NCBI RefSeq assembly: GCF_963169125.1
Contig: NC_084795.1
Coordinates: 262,999,042 to 263,063,041, forward strand
Direction of reading: 5' to 3'
Source of the DNA: Humulus lupulus
Taxonomy: Eukaryota; Streptophyta; Magnoliopsida; Rosales; Cannabaceae
Length of the DNA: 64,000 nt
Shown: piece after piece, positions 23,400 through 36,177 of the stretch
How positions within the stretch are numbered: the first letter of the stretch is position 1
How the letters are laid out: each line of letters opens with the position of its first letter
Notes under the pieces: generated by a model
The model's database searches: none
The model's input: only the letters and a program-made list of their open reading frames with translations
Told to the model about the DNA's origin: nothing
Position numbers and translations under genes: made by a program

Positions 23400-24374
23400 A
23401 GCTATCTGTACTCATTGGTTCTTCCTTCTTTGATCTCGGGAAATACTTCTTGAAGTGCCCAACTATTCCACACAAAAAACATGCCTTCGCTCGACATTCT
23501 CCCAGATGGCGTCTCCTGCACCTGGCACATACTGGATAACTTCTCCAGGCCTCGCCCTAGCAGCCACCATGAGTACCATAACCCCTCCTGTCAAGACTAG
23601 GAATAGCTAAACTGTCAGGGGTCTTTCTTTTCTGGTTTCTAGGGCCTCCGCCCCTATCAGATCCTGCAATTGGGGGTACCATTGTCTGAGCTTCTTGCCC
23701 TACAATGCTCCCACTCCATATCTCATCTCCTGCATCCTCGATAGCAAGGGCCATCCCTAGTGTCTGAGCGTAGGAAGAAATCTCATGTACTGGAGTGATC
23801 CTAAAGCTCTAGGCTACCCCATAGTTCAATCCTCAAATGAATCGCTCCTTCTGGGCCACATCTGTTGGTACCAAATCAAAAGCGAATTTTTCCAACCCAT
23901 CAAATTCATTGACATATTTTGTCACTATCTTACTACTCTGAACCAAGTTCATAAACCCATTAGTCTTGACAATTAGAACTGCATCACATTAATACATCTC
24001 ATTGAAAAATTGTCTAAATTCTTCCCAACCCATCATGGAAACATTCCGGGTCTGGGATACCACTTCCCACCGCGATCGGGCATCTTCCCGCAACATGTAC
24101 GTGGCATAAGCCATTCTATCATTGCCTACCACTCCCATATAGTCAAGGATTGAGCTAATCATGCCCAGCCACTGTTCAGCTCTGAACAGATCTAGGCCTC
24201 CCTCAAAAGCTGAAGGATAATGCTTCTGGAATATTTCATATAGTAGTTTCCATCTATTCCCACCCTTAGGTTGAACCGAGTAGCATTCACTGGTGGAACC
24301 CGCTGTCTCAGCCACATAATCTCTTCCTCTTCCCTTGCATTCTTACTTGCATGCCAGCAAACATCTGCTGCCAA
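23400..24374 (-). pseudogene. gag: Gag of the nested family-B element with a mutated zinc knuckle
   Basis: It starts ATG at 24374 (MAADVCWHASKNAREEEEI), shifts frame near 24270, and continues with the core LYEIFQKHYPSAFEG, FRAEQWLGM, YATYMLREDARSRWEVV, MGWEEFRQFFNEMY (to about 23990). After a stop a second block (23557-23754) is basic. A zinc-knuckle-like part follows near 23460-23540: VCARCRRRHLGEC then CFLCGIVGHFKKYFP, in which the last Cys of a CCHC knuckle is Phe. It lies about 430 bp inside the primer binding site, as expected for gag. Confidence 0.8.
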
Positions 24375-24803
24375 TTCTAGGGGAGATGGAGGGTTTTGGC
24401 CCCAGTTATCATCTGCAGCCCCGATAAAAACAATGCCTGATCCAATTGACTGTCATGGGTACATAACTTACAAATCTATCTACAGTTAATGACTTAACCT
24501 ATCAAGCACGGTAATCATATCCAAAAATATTCCACAAACGTAACCAAACAACACAACAATCACATAAAGTAATAATACCATAACACAGGTCTATAACATT
24601 CGTGCATTATTTAACAGGCCTCGCTCCCACAAGACATGTGTATAGGTCATGCTCTCTATTCTAGCATGCAGATAAGGCACATATATTTAATTAAATAATT
24701 AAGCACATAATCATGTTAATGGATACCAAACCGTGAGTCAAGCTTATCGTTAGCAGTGAGTGTACATGCCCAGCCAGTCATTAGGAACCCTTAACCCTAG
24801 ACT

Positions 24804-24815
24804 GCTCTGATACCA
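24804..24815 (-). other. Primer binding site of the nested element
   Basis: The minus strand reads TGGTATCAGAGC, the initiator-Met-tRNA complement, three bases inside the LTR at 24819. It proves minus orientation. Confidence 0.9.
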
Positions 24816-24818
24816 AGT

Positions 24819-26997
24819 TGTAACTCCCTGGTTACCCGAGACCGTTACATTGTGTGTTTAAAATGGTGCTTAACTTGATAAGTGAGTCATTTGGACTTAA
24901 ATGTCTAATTAAATACTAAACCAAGGTTAGGTGCTAAAAATTTTGGTCAACGGAGTAATCATTTTTTATTAAAAGTGTTTAGTTTATACATGGGATCCCA
25001 AAAAATGTTTATAGAATGATAAAAGAAAAAATAAAATACACAAGCTAGTCGTCCTAAGCGGCAAAACAAAGTTCAACCCTAGTTCTTCCCAAGCAATGCC
25101 AGCCGTGACGGTCGAGCAGGCTGCATATGTACACACCACCCCTGAAGCCCTCCAACTTATGGCTAGTCTAGCTTATCCTTACCCGTACCTGCAGCACAAA
25201 GCACCCATGAGCCAAGGCTTAGCAAGAAAACTTAAATCAATAGATTAAAATAAGCAACATAATATAAATAACAAGCTTAGCAATATTAATCCCACTTAAT
25301 CAACACATAGTCCAATTTAAACATCCAATGAGTTAGACAAGTGCATACTGCACTTCTAATTATTTAAGTGGCGTTTGAGCCTAGTTCTCTTAGACCGAGC
25401 TTTAAGATCTTATTATTGACCCCAAATATCTTAGGTCGAGCTGCATTCCGTACGCTTGTTGCTGGCTCTGATTCTCTTAGGTCGAGCTTCTAGATTAGAT
25501 GTAATCAAACATAAAGATTGTATAACACACACAATCAGATGTAGCATATACAAGCATGCCGAACCAAATAATCGCACGTACAGTCATAGTCATATTCATT
25601 AACATGGTCTGAGCCCCAATTATAACCAGGGTGCAATTTTCTTACCTTGAGTCTCGAGAAAATAGTGTATGGCGACGACGAGCGAGATCCCTACTTCTGA
25701 ACCCTAACGATATAACCTAGTCACAATAAAATAATGGACAACCATCAAGCACTAGACTATATAACAACTTCAAGGTAAATTCCTAGCCTTCAAGATCTTC
25801 AAGTTCTACCAATTCGATTAGTAGAACTCTATCCGAGCCTTTAGGTTTGAGTTCCGGAGCTTAGAAACCCCACTTGGCTTAGATCTTCCATTCTAGCTGC
25901 GGTGCCCCTCGCAAGCACCGCGACCCTCTACAAGTCAAAGAGCCTAAGTCCTCATTTACCTAGACATGCGTCGCACTATAGCCACCAAGCGCTGCGCTAA
26001 GGCGATTCAGGGAACCACCATAGCCCCTGAGTTCATGTGGGTCGCGACGCTCCAAGAAATTTCGTGAAAATTGATCGTGACAATGGTTCCAACAGCCCAA
26101 AATTATGCAAACCAATCTCAAAACTGAACCAACCACTCATAGAAACTAAAAGTTAGAACTTTTAAACTCCAAAACTTTAAAATAAAAACTAAAAACTGTA
26201 AATTACCTCTGTTCAAATCAGTTCCTGGCTACTTATGCTTAGAAGCTTTCAGCCCCAACTAAGCTTCAATTCCCCAGCAAGCCTTGCCCCAAAACCGAGG
26301 TAATCACTGCTTTTCCCTTCAATTTTCCATAGCCCCAACTATGAGAGTGAGAGAGAAAGAGAGGCTGAGTGTTTGATGTTCTGTTTTGTTCTGAGAGCTT
26401 CTCCCCAGCTAAACAAACTTATCCTAGGGCTCAGAAAAGACTAAAACACCCCTACCCAAAACATTAGCTCCTTAACGCCTTCAAGGGCAAAACTGTCTTT
26501 TATCTCGATACTCGCTAATCCTCAAATTTCACTTAAAATTCCCAATTTAGTCTTCCAAATACTAATATTTTCCTCCCAATTAAATTTATACCCTAATATC
26601 CCCGATAACTCACCAAATTATTAGAATACCCCTAGGCTCACCCCGAGCCAGGTATTTAACCTTGTTGTGACTTTTTCGCTAAACTACTCACTAGGATCGC
26701 TTCGGGCCACACATCTCAATTATATCCACATAATAATGTGGTCTCACTCATAAAGCATATATAATACAAATATACCCTCAATGGGTCAAAAATTATGAAA
26801 ATGCCCTTCTAACATATTCGGGCCTATAAGCACCTTTAGTACACCTAAATATGAATAAGTTGTCACATCATGATATACCTCATATAATTCACATAATTGT
26901 ACATGTATAATCACAATTGACACATAAAAATCTGATTATGCCCTCCTGGCACAATAATCAAGGCGCTAAGCCTTATTAGCGAATTTGGGACGTTACA
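24819..26997 (-). repeat. 5' LTR, family B (2,179 bp)
   Basis: It runs TGTAACTCCC to GGGACGTTACA on the plus strand and is collinear with 18649-20899. The LTR box is at 25176-25228, the repeats at about 25370-25500 and the GA-rich tract near 26340-26370. It is about 70 bp shorter than its partner, partly because a block near 19860-19930 is missing here. Confidence 0.9.
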
Positions 26998-27780
26998 GTA
27001 CCTCTTATCATCTAGAGACAGATGGACAGACAGAGAGAACGAACCAAATTTTGGAGGATATGTTGAACGATGTTATAGATATTCAAGGATCATGGAGTAG
27101 ATACCTACCACTGATTAAGTTTTCCTATAACAACAATTATCAGTCTACCATCGAGGTAGAAACTAATGAGATGTTGTATAGAGGAAAGTGCATGTTCCCA
27201 CTTCATTGGGATGAGCTGGGATAAAGCAAGCTTCTTGGGCCAGATGCTTTTCAACGTACCAATGAGGCTATTCAAAGGATCAGGGCTAGAATGATCACAA
27301 CTAAAAGCAAACAGAAATCTTATGAAGATCTAAAGTGAAGACATGTGGAGTTTGAAGTAGGTGATCATGCATTTCTTCGTGTGACACCGCAGAAAGGAAT
27401 CTTTGTAAAGAGGTTTGGTAAGAAAGGGAAGCTAAGTCTCAAATATGTTGGCCCTTTTTGAGATTTTGGACAGAGTAGGCAGTGTTACTTACAAGCTAGC
27501 TTTACCTTCATCGTTGTCTGGGGTGCACAACATGTTTCATGTGTCACAACTTCGAAAGTAAGTGTCAGATCCATCGCATATCCTGAGTTATGATACATTG
27601 GATTTGTAGGAGGATTTAAATTTGGATGAGCATTCGTTGAAGATTCTTGATGAAATGATAAGGTTATAAAGAATAAGGTTATTTCCCTGGTGAAAATATT
27701 GTGGATGAATAGTGTTGTAGAAGAGGTGACTAGGGAATTCGAATCAGTCATGTTGCAGTGGTAACAAGAGTTGTTTGAGT
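26998..27780 (+). pseudogene. pol: E1 pol, downstream part: integrase end and chromovirus tail
   Basis: After the target duplication the frame resumes with SYHLETDGQTERTNQILEDML, carrying the last catalytic Glu of the integrase. SYNNNYQSTIEVETNEMLY and FPLHWDELG follow. The GPF-like region is damaged near 27450. HNMFHVSQLRK and SDPSHILSYDTLDL (about 27525-27610) and a tail resembling the Tekay C-terminus end near 27778. Stops sit at several Gln or Tyr sites. Together with 16538-18648 it forms one dead polyprotein gene. Confidence 0.85.
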
Positions 27781-27804
27781 AAATTTCGGGACAAAATTCG
27801 TTTT

Positions 27805-27818
27805 TAGGGAGGGATAAT
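27805..27818 (+). other. Polypurine tract of E1
   Basis: AGGGAGGGATAAT directly precedes the LTR start TGTAATATCC at 27819, preceded by TTTCGGGACAAAATTCG as in other Tekay elements. Confidence 0.75.
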
Positions 27819-30800
27819 TGTAATATCCGTTTTACAGAAGGTTATTATTGTAATTTTTCCATTGAGGGTATTTTTTCATTTTACATATTTATGAGTTTAG
27901 ATATGTATGGATTCCAATGATAATAAAGATTATCGATTTCGTATGTTTGAGAATCTAGAATGATATTTAAATCTCGACATGTGCATAATGCTTAATAAAT
28001 AATTAATTATGTGAGTTAATTTAATTATTTATTTATGTTGCGAATGTTATTATTATTATTATGAGCATAATAATATTAATAATATGATATGAATTTATTT
28101 CATTTCATTATATGGTTTATTGCATTATTATTTAAACGGATTAAATAATGGCAATTGCATGTAATTTGTAATTATGAAATTACCATAATGTCCATATGTT
28201 TGAATTTGGTTGAGGTGGATTTAGAGGACATTAGAATATGATTTAAAATTCAATAAAATGATTAAATTCAAATTTAAATAAGTTAGAATAAGATCACCAT
28301 TTCTTTTTATTTAATTTTAGAATAAATAAAAGAAATTCCTTAACCATAGGCTTAGAATCGGTCAAAAACAACCAAGTGGTTAAGCCTTCATTTCTTTTTG
28401 TTTAAGCACGATTTAGAAGGCCTTCCAACAATTCAAAATTGTGGGAAGAGAGGGAGAGTCGCACTAGTGATAGAAAGAGACGTTCTTGAATTTTCAAAAG
28501 AGAGAAAAAGAAAGATTTCAGGTTTAAGAGATCTAGGGAATTTCTAGGTGGTTTTGAATGTTTGGAATGTCTTTCCTATGTTCTAATAAGGGTATTGGAC
28601 GTAACCAAATGGGCTATAATGTTAGTTTTCGAAAATCACCAATTTTCAGCATTAAAGTGGGTGTTCTAGAATGATTTCGGATCGAAGGGAACATGAGAGG
28701 TTCCAAGTTAGTTTGAAGTGTTTAGAAAGCTTAGAGGGACCCTAAGAAGTGTTTTGGACGTGAAGAAATGAATAAAAAAATCTCTAAAACAAAAAAATTT
28801 CATTTTGACCACCATTTTTGGCGATACACCGGTGACGGGGAAGACAAACACGATCCGACCATCATGGGTCAATTTTCTTGAGCTTCAAGATTTTTTTGAG
28901 GTGCTAGAACCTCTGGGAACAAATTCAAACTGGTTTGGAGTGTCAAAAACAAGCAGAAAGAGGAATTAGAATCTCGCCGGCAATGGAGAAGAAGAAGATT
29001 CCGGCATGGCTCTGGCGAACTCGATTTGGGTAGTTGTGAAGGTTTTTTTCTCAATTTTTTTTTTCTGTTTTGGATTCTATATGATTTTTGGGGATGATTG
29101 GTGAAGTTTCAAATTTTCTTGAAATTTTCTTGAATTATTTTGAAATATTTGGTGTTTTTAATTGAATAATTATGAAAATTACTTAGACTAGTGTAAAATT
29201 CTTGAAATAATTTTGATTGGTTATTATATGTTAGGAAACAGTTCTGAGCATTTGGTTCGAGTTTTTGATTGTTTGTGTATTCATTTATAATTATTTTATT
29301 TAATTCTTAGATTAATTATGAAAATAACCTAGAACATGCTTGAGTCACTGTTTATATTTTTGTGATGCTAAATATTGATTATGAAGTTATTTGAAAATGA
29401 GTTTTAAGCATAGTTACTATTGTAAATATTTTTAGAATTTAATTATTGATAATTATAACATAAATGAGTTTAAATTAAAATAAATGATATAAATTATTAT
29501 TTACTGTTTGGGCATTGTTCTTATGATGTTAATATGTTATTATAGTGTTTGGAAGTGATTTATAAACATGTTAGGATGTTGGGTAATTCTTTGATAATTT
29601 CTTGGTATTTTCACATAATTTTAAAGGAAAATTTTGTACAATAATTATGGTAATTATTATGTATGTTCACTGTAATTTTTAAGATGTTTAATTTGATTAT
29701 AAATGGTTAGGAAGCATGTTGGGAGCTGACTTTGATAATTATGGTGAATTTTGATTATTTGTGAATTATTATGAAAAATGGGTAAATAAGCAAGTAATAG
29801 TAAATAATTAATTTTATTGGAAGTTATGACTTAAATATGAGTTACTAGTGATAATTAAACTCATGGGATATTTAATTTGAATTAAGTTGCTTGTGCGAAT
29901 TTAATTTGTTAGAAAATGCTTGTTTTGACTATAAGGACATTTTTGTAATTTTTCACATAAAAAGTGTTTGTATGAATGAATGTGTTACATGAAATATGTT
30001 TATACATGGGTATGAAAATTAATGGTATGCATTTTTAATGAAAAATAACTAGGGTTAGTGTGCCAGCAAAGTGGAATTTATTTTGCATTGTGAATTTTGG
30101 TGTAGAGTTCTCAAAATAGATTTCTTGTGAAATCTTGATTTGTGTGCTTGAATGTATTTTGAATATGTCGAAATATTGTTGAATGTCTAGGGTTTTGTCC
30201 TCAACAATGAAACTCAGCAAGGAGTTATAGAGAGAACAAGGTGATTCACATCAACAGAGGTAAGAAGAGTGGACATCTACGCATAGGGTGTATGTATGTT
30301 TAAGCATACAATCTTATTTATGGTTTGTTATTTTTATGTACTTATGTTATGTAATTGGTTATTTTATGATAGTGATGTTAGCATGAGAATAGTGCTAGAA
30401 TGACTAGATAGTCAACATACTTGAATGATATAATATAAGCCTGTTTTATGTGACTGATGCTTGTGTGAGCACAACACTTGCAGGTATTATCATGGACGAG
30501 TACAATTCATGGTAATGAGATGCCCCGTGGGAATGCCAAGTGTGAGTATAGCACAAGGCATGGAAAATTACATTTCATGTCTGATCAACATGGATGTGAG
30601 TTGATTATCATATGTGTGTACAATGTGTGATATGAGACTAATATATGTGTGTGAGTACAACACGCATTGGATGTTTACTGTGGTATTGTGTTTCTATCGC
30701 ATCTGGTTAATTGTGAAATTATTATTTATGCTTATGTTATCTGGTTGGGGTGGGGTTATGCACTACATAGCTCTTCTTACTGGGCATTAACTCACGGGTA

Positions 30801-31143
30801 CTCTGTGTGCAGGTATAGGCAAGACAAAGCAGTGAGTGGTGCGGGCTCGAGGCATGGAACTTACATGTTAGCAGTGGGCGATGTTTTAGAGTTTTAAAAT
30901 TTTTTCGGATTGGAACATTTTGGTTTTGGACTTGAAATGGTTTATTAATGTCATTATGTTTTTTAGTTAAGTGTTAAACATTTTATTTTAAATAATGAGA
31001 TCTCATGGCTAGTTTTATTTCAATAAATAAGTTTTTCATCATAAATGTTTATCGATTTAAAATGGACTTTTATAAGTAATATCTCAGAAAATCAACACTA
31101 AGTCACTTTAAAGTGAACTTTTATAAGTAATGCTCAGAGTACA
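27819..31143 (+). repeat. 3' LTR of E1 (about 3.3 kb)
   Basis: It starts TGTAATATCC after the purine tract. It is AT-rich, with a GC-richer patch at 28810-29040. Near the end it has a splice-donor-like AG/GTAAGAAG at 30259, GTGTGAGYAYARCAC repeats (about 30465-30665) and the LTR box (30775-30825). The tail equals 15369-15532 up to about 31094, after which the last 45-50 bp appear duplicated (ACTTTTATAAGTAAT at 31066 and again at 31112), ending GAGTACA at 31143. No ORF in it is credible. Confidence 0.8.
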
Positions 31144-31678
31144 AGACTTGCTCGATGATCAGAACGCTCTAACCCAAAGATCTAGGCTTCACAAGACACT
31201 ATCAAATATCTCAAGATATTTATGTAACTGATATTTAAATTGTATTATTCCTATATTGTTTGAATATGTAACTGAATGTAATAATCCCACACCTACACGT
31301 GTAGAACCTAGATTCGCTTGTTAGGGCCCATAGCCCATTATGACTCTCTATAAACAAAGGGTTTATTCAATTATTAGCCCTAAGTGAAAAGAATGAGAGA
31401 AAGAGCTAGAGATTTTTTTGTAAACATTTTATAGATATAACTCTTTGAAGTGTATTCTTTCGTCAGCTTAAGAAACTCAGTTGAACCCTATTTCTTCTTG
31501 ATCTTAAGTGCGATGCTTTTCCAATAAATAAAAGTTCAAGTGGACATAGGTCATTGCCAACTCTTGGGGCCGAACCACTATAAAATTCTTTGTATCGTGT
31601 ACTTCATTTCAATTCGTTTAATTCTTTTTTTTTTCCTATAAAGTGACTTAGTGTCGTTACCCAAAACGCTGGTCAATA
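31144..31678 (+). repeat. 5' LTR of the Tat element
   Basis: The stretch ends where a Tat-type priming region begins. It contains TATAAACAAAGGG near 31349 and CCAATAAATAAAAG near 31524, in promoter and polyadenylation positions. The left border against the E1 LTR was set by the end of E1 homology and is approximate; the LTR may be truncated at 5'. Confidence 0.5.
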
Positions 31679-31680
31679 TT

Positions 31681-31699
31681 TTGGTGCTTTCATTGAGAG
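31681..31699 (+). other. Tat-type priming region
   Basis: TTGGTGCTTTCATTGAGAG follows the LTR end. This phrase, rather than TGGTATCAGAGC, is my recollection of the Tat-clade post-LTR sequence; the tRNA used is not assigned here. Confidence 0.5.
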
Positions 31700-31739
31700 T
31701 TAAACTCAAGATCTTATTCAATTAGATCCACCTGAAACA

Positions 31740-33985
31740 ATGGCTATCACTACTATAAGCCAAAGTCAAGAGCCACAGGGGGGAACCCTAACACTACCCA
31801 ACTTGACCGCCCCTTGAGCAGTCAGATCCCTCATTTGCGCCTTGCTCATCCATCTCATCATCCTAGAAACCTACCTCCACCAGCCACATTTAGGCATGAT
31901 GAACCCCACATGGACTTGGGAGAAGAACTGCACCCCGTCCTTAAATAGCTGAAAGGGTTCGTGGGGAAAATGCAGAAGCAACTCATTGCCATGCATGAGT
32001 TCAGGCAGTTGCTTAAAAGGCTATATATGAAGCCCTAAAAAAACAACAACAAGATTTTCAAGCCTGGATGGATCAGAGACAGCGAACACTCGAAGCTCGC
32101 CAAGAACAAGATGATCATCGTAATGCTGAGGCAGGAAGGTTGCTAGAGGTTGTCTTGTCACAGAATCAAGTAGCAAGAGCTTGACTAGTGGATCCTCAGC
32201 CTGAGAACATTGCTCAGGCGAATCCTGAAACCCAACGACTAGCTGATCGAACCCTAGAACATGCCTAGTGATCGCGGTCTCGTGACCAAGTGGTCCCTCC
32301 TAAACCTTCTAGGAGACATCACTCCCATAGGGGAACTCAGTAAAGGGTGCAACGACCGCTCCACCAAGATGAACAGGTGCTTCCTAATAGGGAGCATGGT
32401 TGTGCCAGATAAGGGTCTGGATCTGGAAGACCTACTAATGAGCACCCTAGGAAAATAGCCTCAAGACGAGGGCAGCCTACAGATTCTGAAGCTAGTCCTT
32501 AGTACCGACAACCAAGGGATGAGAGACCCACTATCCAGAATCGAGGCCAGCCACCTCACTTTGTCGGACACAACTATGGTCATAATCATAGAAGAAACAA
32601 AAGAAGAAATGACCAAGAGGTTAGCAGTAGTTATCAAATAACATACAAAGATGGTTATGATGATGATGAAAGGGACATTCAGTACTACCAACCCTGTGAC
32701 CATATAATGACCACCGACAGGACAAAAATATAAGAGGACGGTTTGTTCCGCCAAGGCCACCTGGGTGTCAAGATATTCCACCCATGGGGAATGTGTATTC
32801 TGAAGGACCCTTTGTCCCACTAAGACAGCAAGAACCAGCGAACTATCTCGCGAGACCACCTCCTGGTCCTCCTCGAGCAGATAGTCAAAATGTTGGGGCG
32901 ACCAAGGGGGGTGGGGGGATGGGGAGTATCTTTAATAGACTGGGAAATAGAGAACTTGATCTCTGCGATGTCCTTAATTATCTAAGGGAGGGAAACGCAT
33001 CAAATGTTGTTTGACTCATTGCACTAATAATATCACATACACCGCAAGCAGGGGATACTGCAATCCCTGTTGCAGCACCAGTTGTTGTACCACTAGTTGC
33101 TCCTGCAATCCAAGCGCAATTGGATGCTCTTAGTCAGATGGTACGATAGCTAATAGCCCCAAAGCTTACAAACATTGATGTGGAAAAAAGGAAAGGGCCT
33201 CCTTTCTCAGATCAAATAAATGCTCTGATAGTATCACCCAAGTTCAAGATGCTAACTTGGAAGATGAATACTGGAAGGGAAGATCCCGTCTCACATGTTA
33301 ACAATTTTGAGATACAGGTGGATCTCCAAGGGGTTAGAGATGATGTTCATTGTAGGATCTTTCATGCCACTTTATCAGATATTTCTCAACAATGGTTCTT
33401 CAAACTGGAGCAAGGAACCATTACATCCTGGGATACATTTGTGAGGCTCTTTTACTCACAATTCGTTGTTGGTCATATCCTACCTACTTAACTCAACGAC
33501 CTTGTTGACATTAAGCAAAGACCGAACAAGCCTCTGAAGGACTACGTGCAGAGGTTCTTGCAAGAGGTTTCCCGATCAAAGACAGTCAATGATGAGGGAA
33601 AATTGATGGCCATCATGGCTGGAATCCAAATGAAGGGTCCCTTGTGGACTGACTTAAGGAGGAAAAATGTCTACTCAACAAAAGAGTTCTTAGATCGAGT
33701 AGACGACTTCATTAAACTAGAAGAGGCCATCAAAAAAGCAGATCAAGCCAATCAGGCAGGTTCCAGTACTGCCCTTCCAACCAAAGACAATGAAGCTCCA
33801 AACCAGAACAAGAACCAGACAACTAATGGTAATGGTAATGGAAATAATAATAGACAAAGAAGAGGAAAATGAAATAACAACTCGAACGGTAGCAATAATA
33901 AAGACAACAAAAGGCCCAAAACAAATGAAAAACCACGAGAGTACAATCCTCGTTAGCTCTCTAATCGAGGTCTTTCGAGCTACAC
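31740..33985 (+). pseudogene. gag: Tat gag, upstream part
   Basis: ATG at 31740 (MAITTISQSQEP) lies 41 bp after the priming region. The N-terminal 1.4 kb is charged, Gln-rich and broken by stops. The gag core is clear from 33180: FSDQINALIVSPKFKM, EDPVSHVNNFE, CRIFHATLSDISQQWF, SWDTFVRLFYSQF, then after a TAA at 33489 the RPNKPLKDYVQRF and FIKLEEA segments. An Asn/Gln/Gly-rich, then basic tail follows (33770-33870). The insertion at 33986 separates it from the zinc-finger part at 36178. Nonsense codons prevent expression. Confidence 0.8.
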
Positions 33986-36172
33986 TGTAACACCCTACTA
34001 CCTTAGAGTCATTACCATGTGATTTATAAATGTGTCATTAGCTCTCTAATCGAGGTTTTAGGTTGAACAATGTGATTAAATTGGAATAAAGACTCACTTG
34101 ACAACATTAATTATAAAATATTTGGACATTCATTAAAATTCATAAAAGTTCTACATTGGGATCCTAAAATACTTTTTCAAAAAAATGTATTACAATTCAA
34201 AAGATACAATACAGTTAACCTAAGCGACAAAACCAACCATTTACAGTGAATTCCTCAAAATAACCCTGCCCATGGTAGCCAGGTAGGTCAAACATGTATA
34301 CGCTGCTCCACGCTCTCCAGCTCATGGTTGGTCGACATGTCCCTTGCCCTTTCCCTTACTTGCACCATAGAGCACCCGTGAGCCAAGGCCCAGCAAGAAA
34401 ACTCAACACATATCATATCACAATCCAATCTAATAATATAATGCTTAAACATACATCAAATAAGATATATAGCGGCCTATGCCGACCCAGGTGCTTTACC
34501 AGGCACTGGGTTCACAGTCTTCATCGAGCGGGTGGATACAACACCCTTAGAAGGTCTCGTCCTAGCGGCCTGTATTCAGCATGCCTTCACCGTTCCCAGC
34601 CTTTGTCGTTCTTGGCCATCACCGTTCCCGGCCTTTGTCATTCTCGGCCTTCACCATTCATTCACAAGCATACAAACATTGCACAATAAGTAATAAACAT
34701 TCACATAAAGCATTCAACACAGATAATCAGGCCATGCCCTCCTCTACGGGCAAAAACAGTTTTCTTACCTGTGTCCCAAGCTAATTGGTTAATGCGATCC
34801 CGAGCATGATTGCCTAAACTCGAGCCTTGACGTAAAACCTAGTCACAATGCAATAATAAATAAACATCCATCAATCCCTAACCAATTAAGAACTTCGAAT
34901 TAAAATACTAGCCTTCGAGAACTCAAATTCTACTAAACCGGGTAGTAGAATCCTTCCAAAGCCCTAAGATTTGGGATCCCGAGCTTAAAACCCTATTTTG
35001 GTCACTTTCCCTAATTTGAGTCGCAGCCTGCCCCCTAGGGACGCGGCCCGCTACAATTACGAGAGCCTTGGGCTCTCGCCAAGGGGACATGGGTCATGGC
35101 GTGCCTCAGCCTACGCCGCGGTGCCTGGGCGAAATCTGAGGCTCCCAAGCCTCTAAGTTCATGTGGGCTGCGACGCCTAAAGAACAAGGTCATGGCTCGA
35201 GCCCCAAAACCCAAAAATCCATGCATTTTCAAAACCCCAAACCCATTGAAATTCAATCTTAACATACTCTAAACCCAGAATCAAGACCCAAAAACTATAC
35301 AGCAGCCTCATCATCACTTAACTCAATCACTTGAGTTCAATTAACCCTCAAAACACTAAAACTTAAGTGGAATTTATAAAAAAATCTTGCTCTAGACCTT
35401 ACCTCTGCAATGATTTCGACCTTGAGTCAATTCCCCAATACCTTTAGCTTGTTTTCCCCAAGCCTTCAGCTTCAATTCTCAACCAAATCCTCATAAATTC
35501 ACCAAAGCCAAGCACACCAAAGAGAGGGAGAGAGAGAGAGAGAGAGAGAGAAAGAGGGAGATCTGAGTTGAGGTTGTTCTATTTTTTTCACCTTAGTTCT
35601 AGAATCCTGGTTAACTTATGCCTATCTCACCTGCAAAATGTCCAAGATGCCCCCCTCCAAGTATATCCTTAGTCCTCTAATGCCACCAAGGGTAATCCCA
35701 TAATTTTCCACATTCTTGCTAATTCCTTGAGTATTCGTATAAATCCCCAATTAATTCTGGCATCCCTAAATAACCACTAGAAGACTACCCATTACCCGGT
35801 AACCCTGAACACGCGCTATATCCCCAAAATACCCCAAGGCTCGTCCTTAGCCGAGTATTCGACCTCGTTGTGATTATTCCGCTATTCCGCTCCCTAGGAC
35901 CATCTCGGATCATACATCACAAATATATCTCCACAATACTGTGGTTTCTAACACAACACATACATAAACACAGTTATGCCCTCAATGGGCCAAAATTACA
36001 AATATGCCCCTATTAACCAAATTGGGCCTACATGCATATTTAATTCACCTAACACATGCATTTCTAATCACATAATCATTTAATCCACGTAATAACATAA
36101 TTAAATCAATTATTTCTCTCCTGGCACGCTAATCAAGACATTAAGTCTTATTAGTAAATTTGGGACACTACA
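33986..36172 (-). repeat. Solo LTR, family B (2,187 bp), TSD TACAC
   Basis: It runs TGTAACACCC to GGGACACTACA on the plus strand, flanked by TACAC at 33981-33985 and 36173-36177. It contains the LTR box (34341-34398), a 32-bp tandem repeat (near 34582-34650: TTCACCGTTCCCAGCCTTTG and variants), a GC-rich tract (35020-35180) and a GA microsatellite (35523-35560). No interior is present, so it is the product of LTR-LTR recombination. ORFs within it are not genes. Confidence 0.95.
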
Positions 36173-36177
36173 TACAC

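Larger units (their letters stand above)
18649..26997 (-). mobile_element. Family-B Tekay-type element nested in E1 integrase
   Basis: Two related LTRs (2,251 and 2,179 bp) bound a short 3.9-kb interior. The primer binding site lies beside the right LTR and the polypurine tract beside the left, so it is oriented minus. Target duplications are GTACT (18644-18648) and GTACC (26998-27002), differing by one base. The interior has gag with a zinc knuckle, a decayed RT, the beginning of the integrase and a C-terminal piece, but the integrase core is deleted. LTR divergence, visible by eye as many substitutions and indels, makes it much older than the element at 51-60 kb. Confidence 0.9.
15369..31143 (+). 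mobile_element. Tekay-type Ty3/gypsy element E1, nested and defective
   Basis: A 164-bp LTR tail (15369-15532), PBS, gag, pol, polypurine tract and a 3.3-kb 3' LTR (27819-31143) follow one another on the plus strand. The LTR tail matches 30940-31094 closely, which ties both ends to one family. The integrase is split by a minus-strand element at 18649-26997. Most of the 5' LTR, the end of gag and the protease are missing, so the element was already rearranged. The pol C-terminus (HNMFHVSQLRK, ILDEM) is of Tekay/Del chromovirus type. Confidence 0.85.

Noticed and set aside
24804..24815. tRNA gene fragment
   Set aside because: TGGTATCAGAGC is only the complement of the tRNA 3' end, placed at the LTR border, and no cloverleaf can be drawn. 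The same holds at 13830, 15536 and 58476.
34294..34689. 131-codon open frame
   Set aside because: Lies wholly in the family-B solo LTR across its tandem repeat; the frame is not kept in the other family-B copies.
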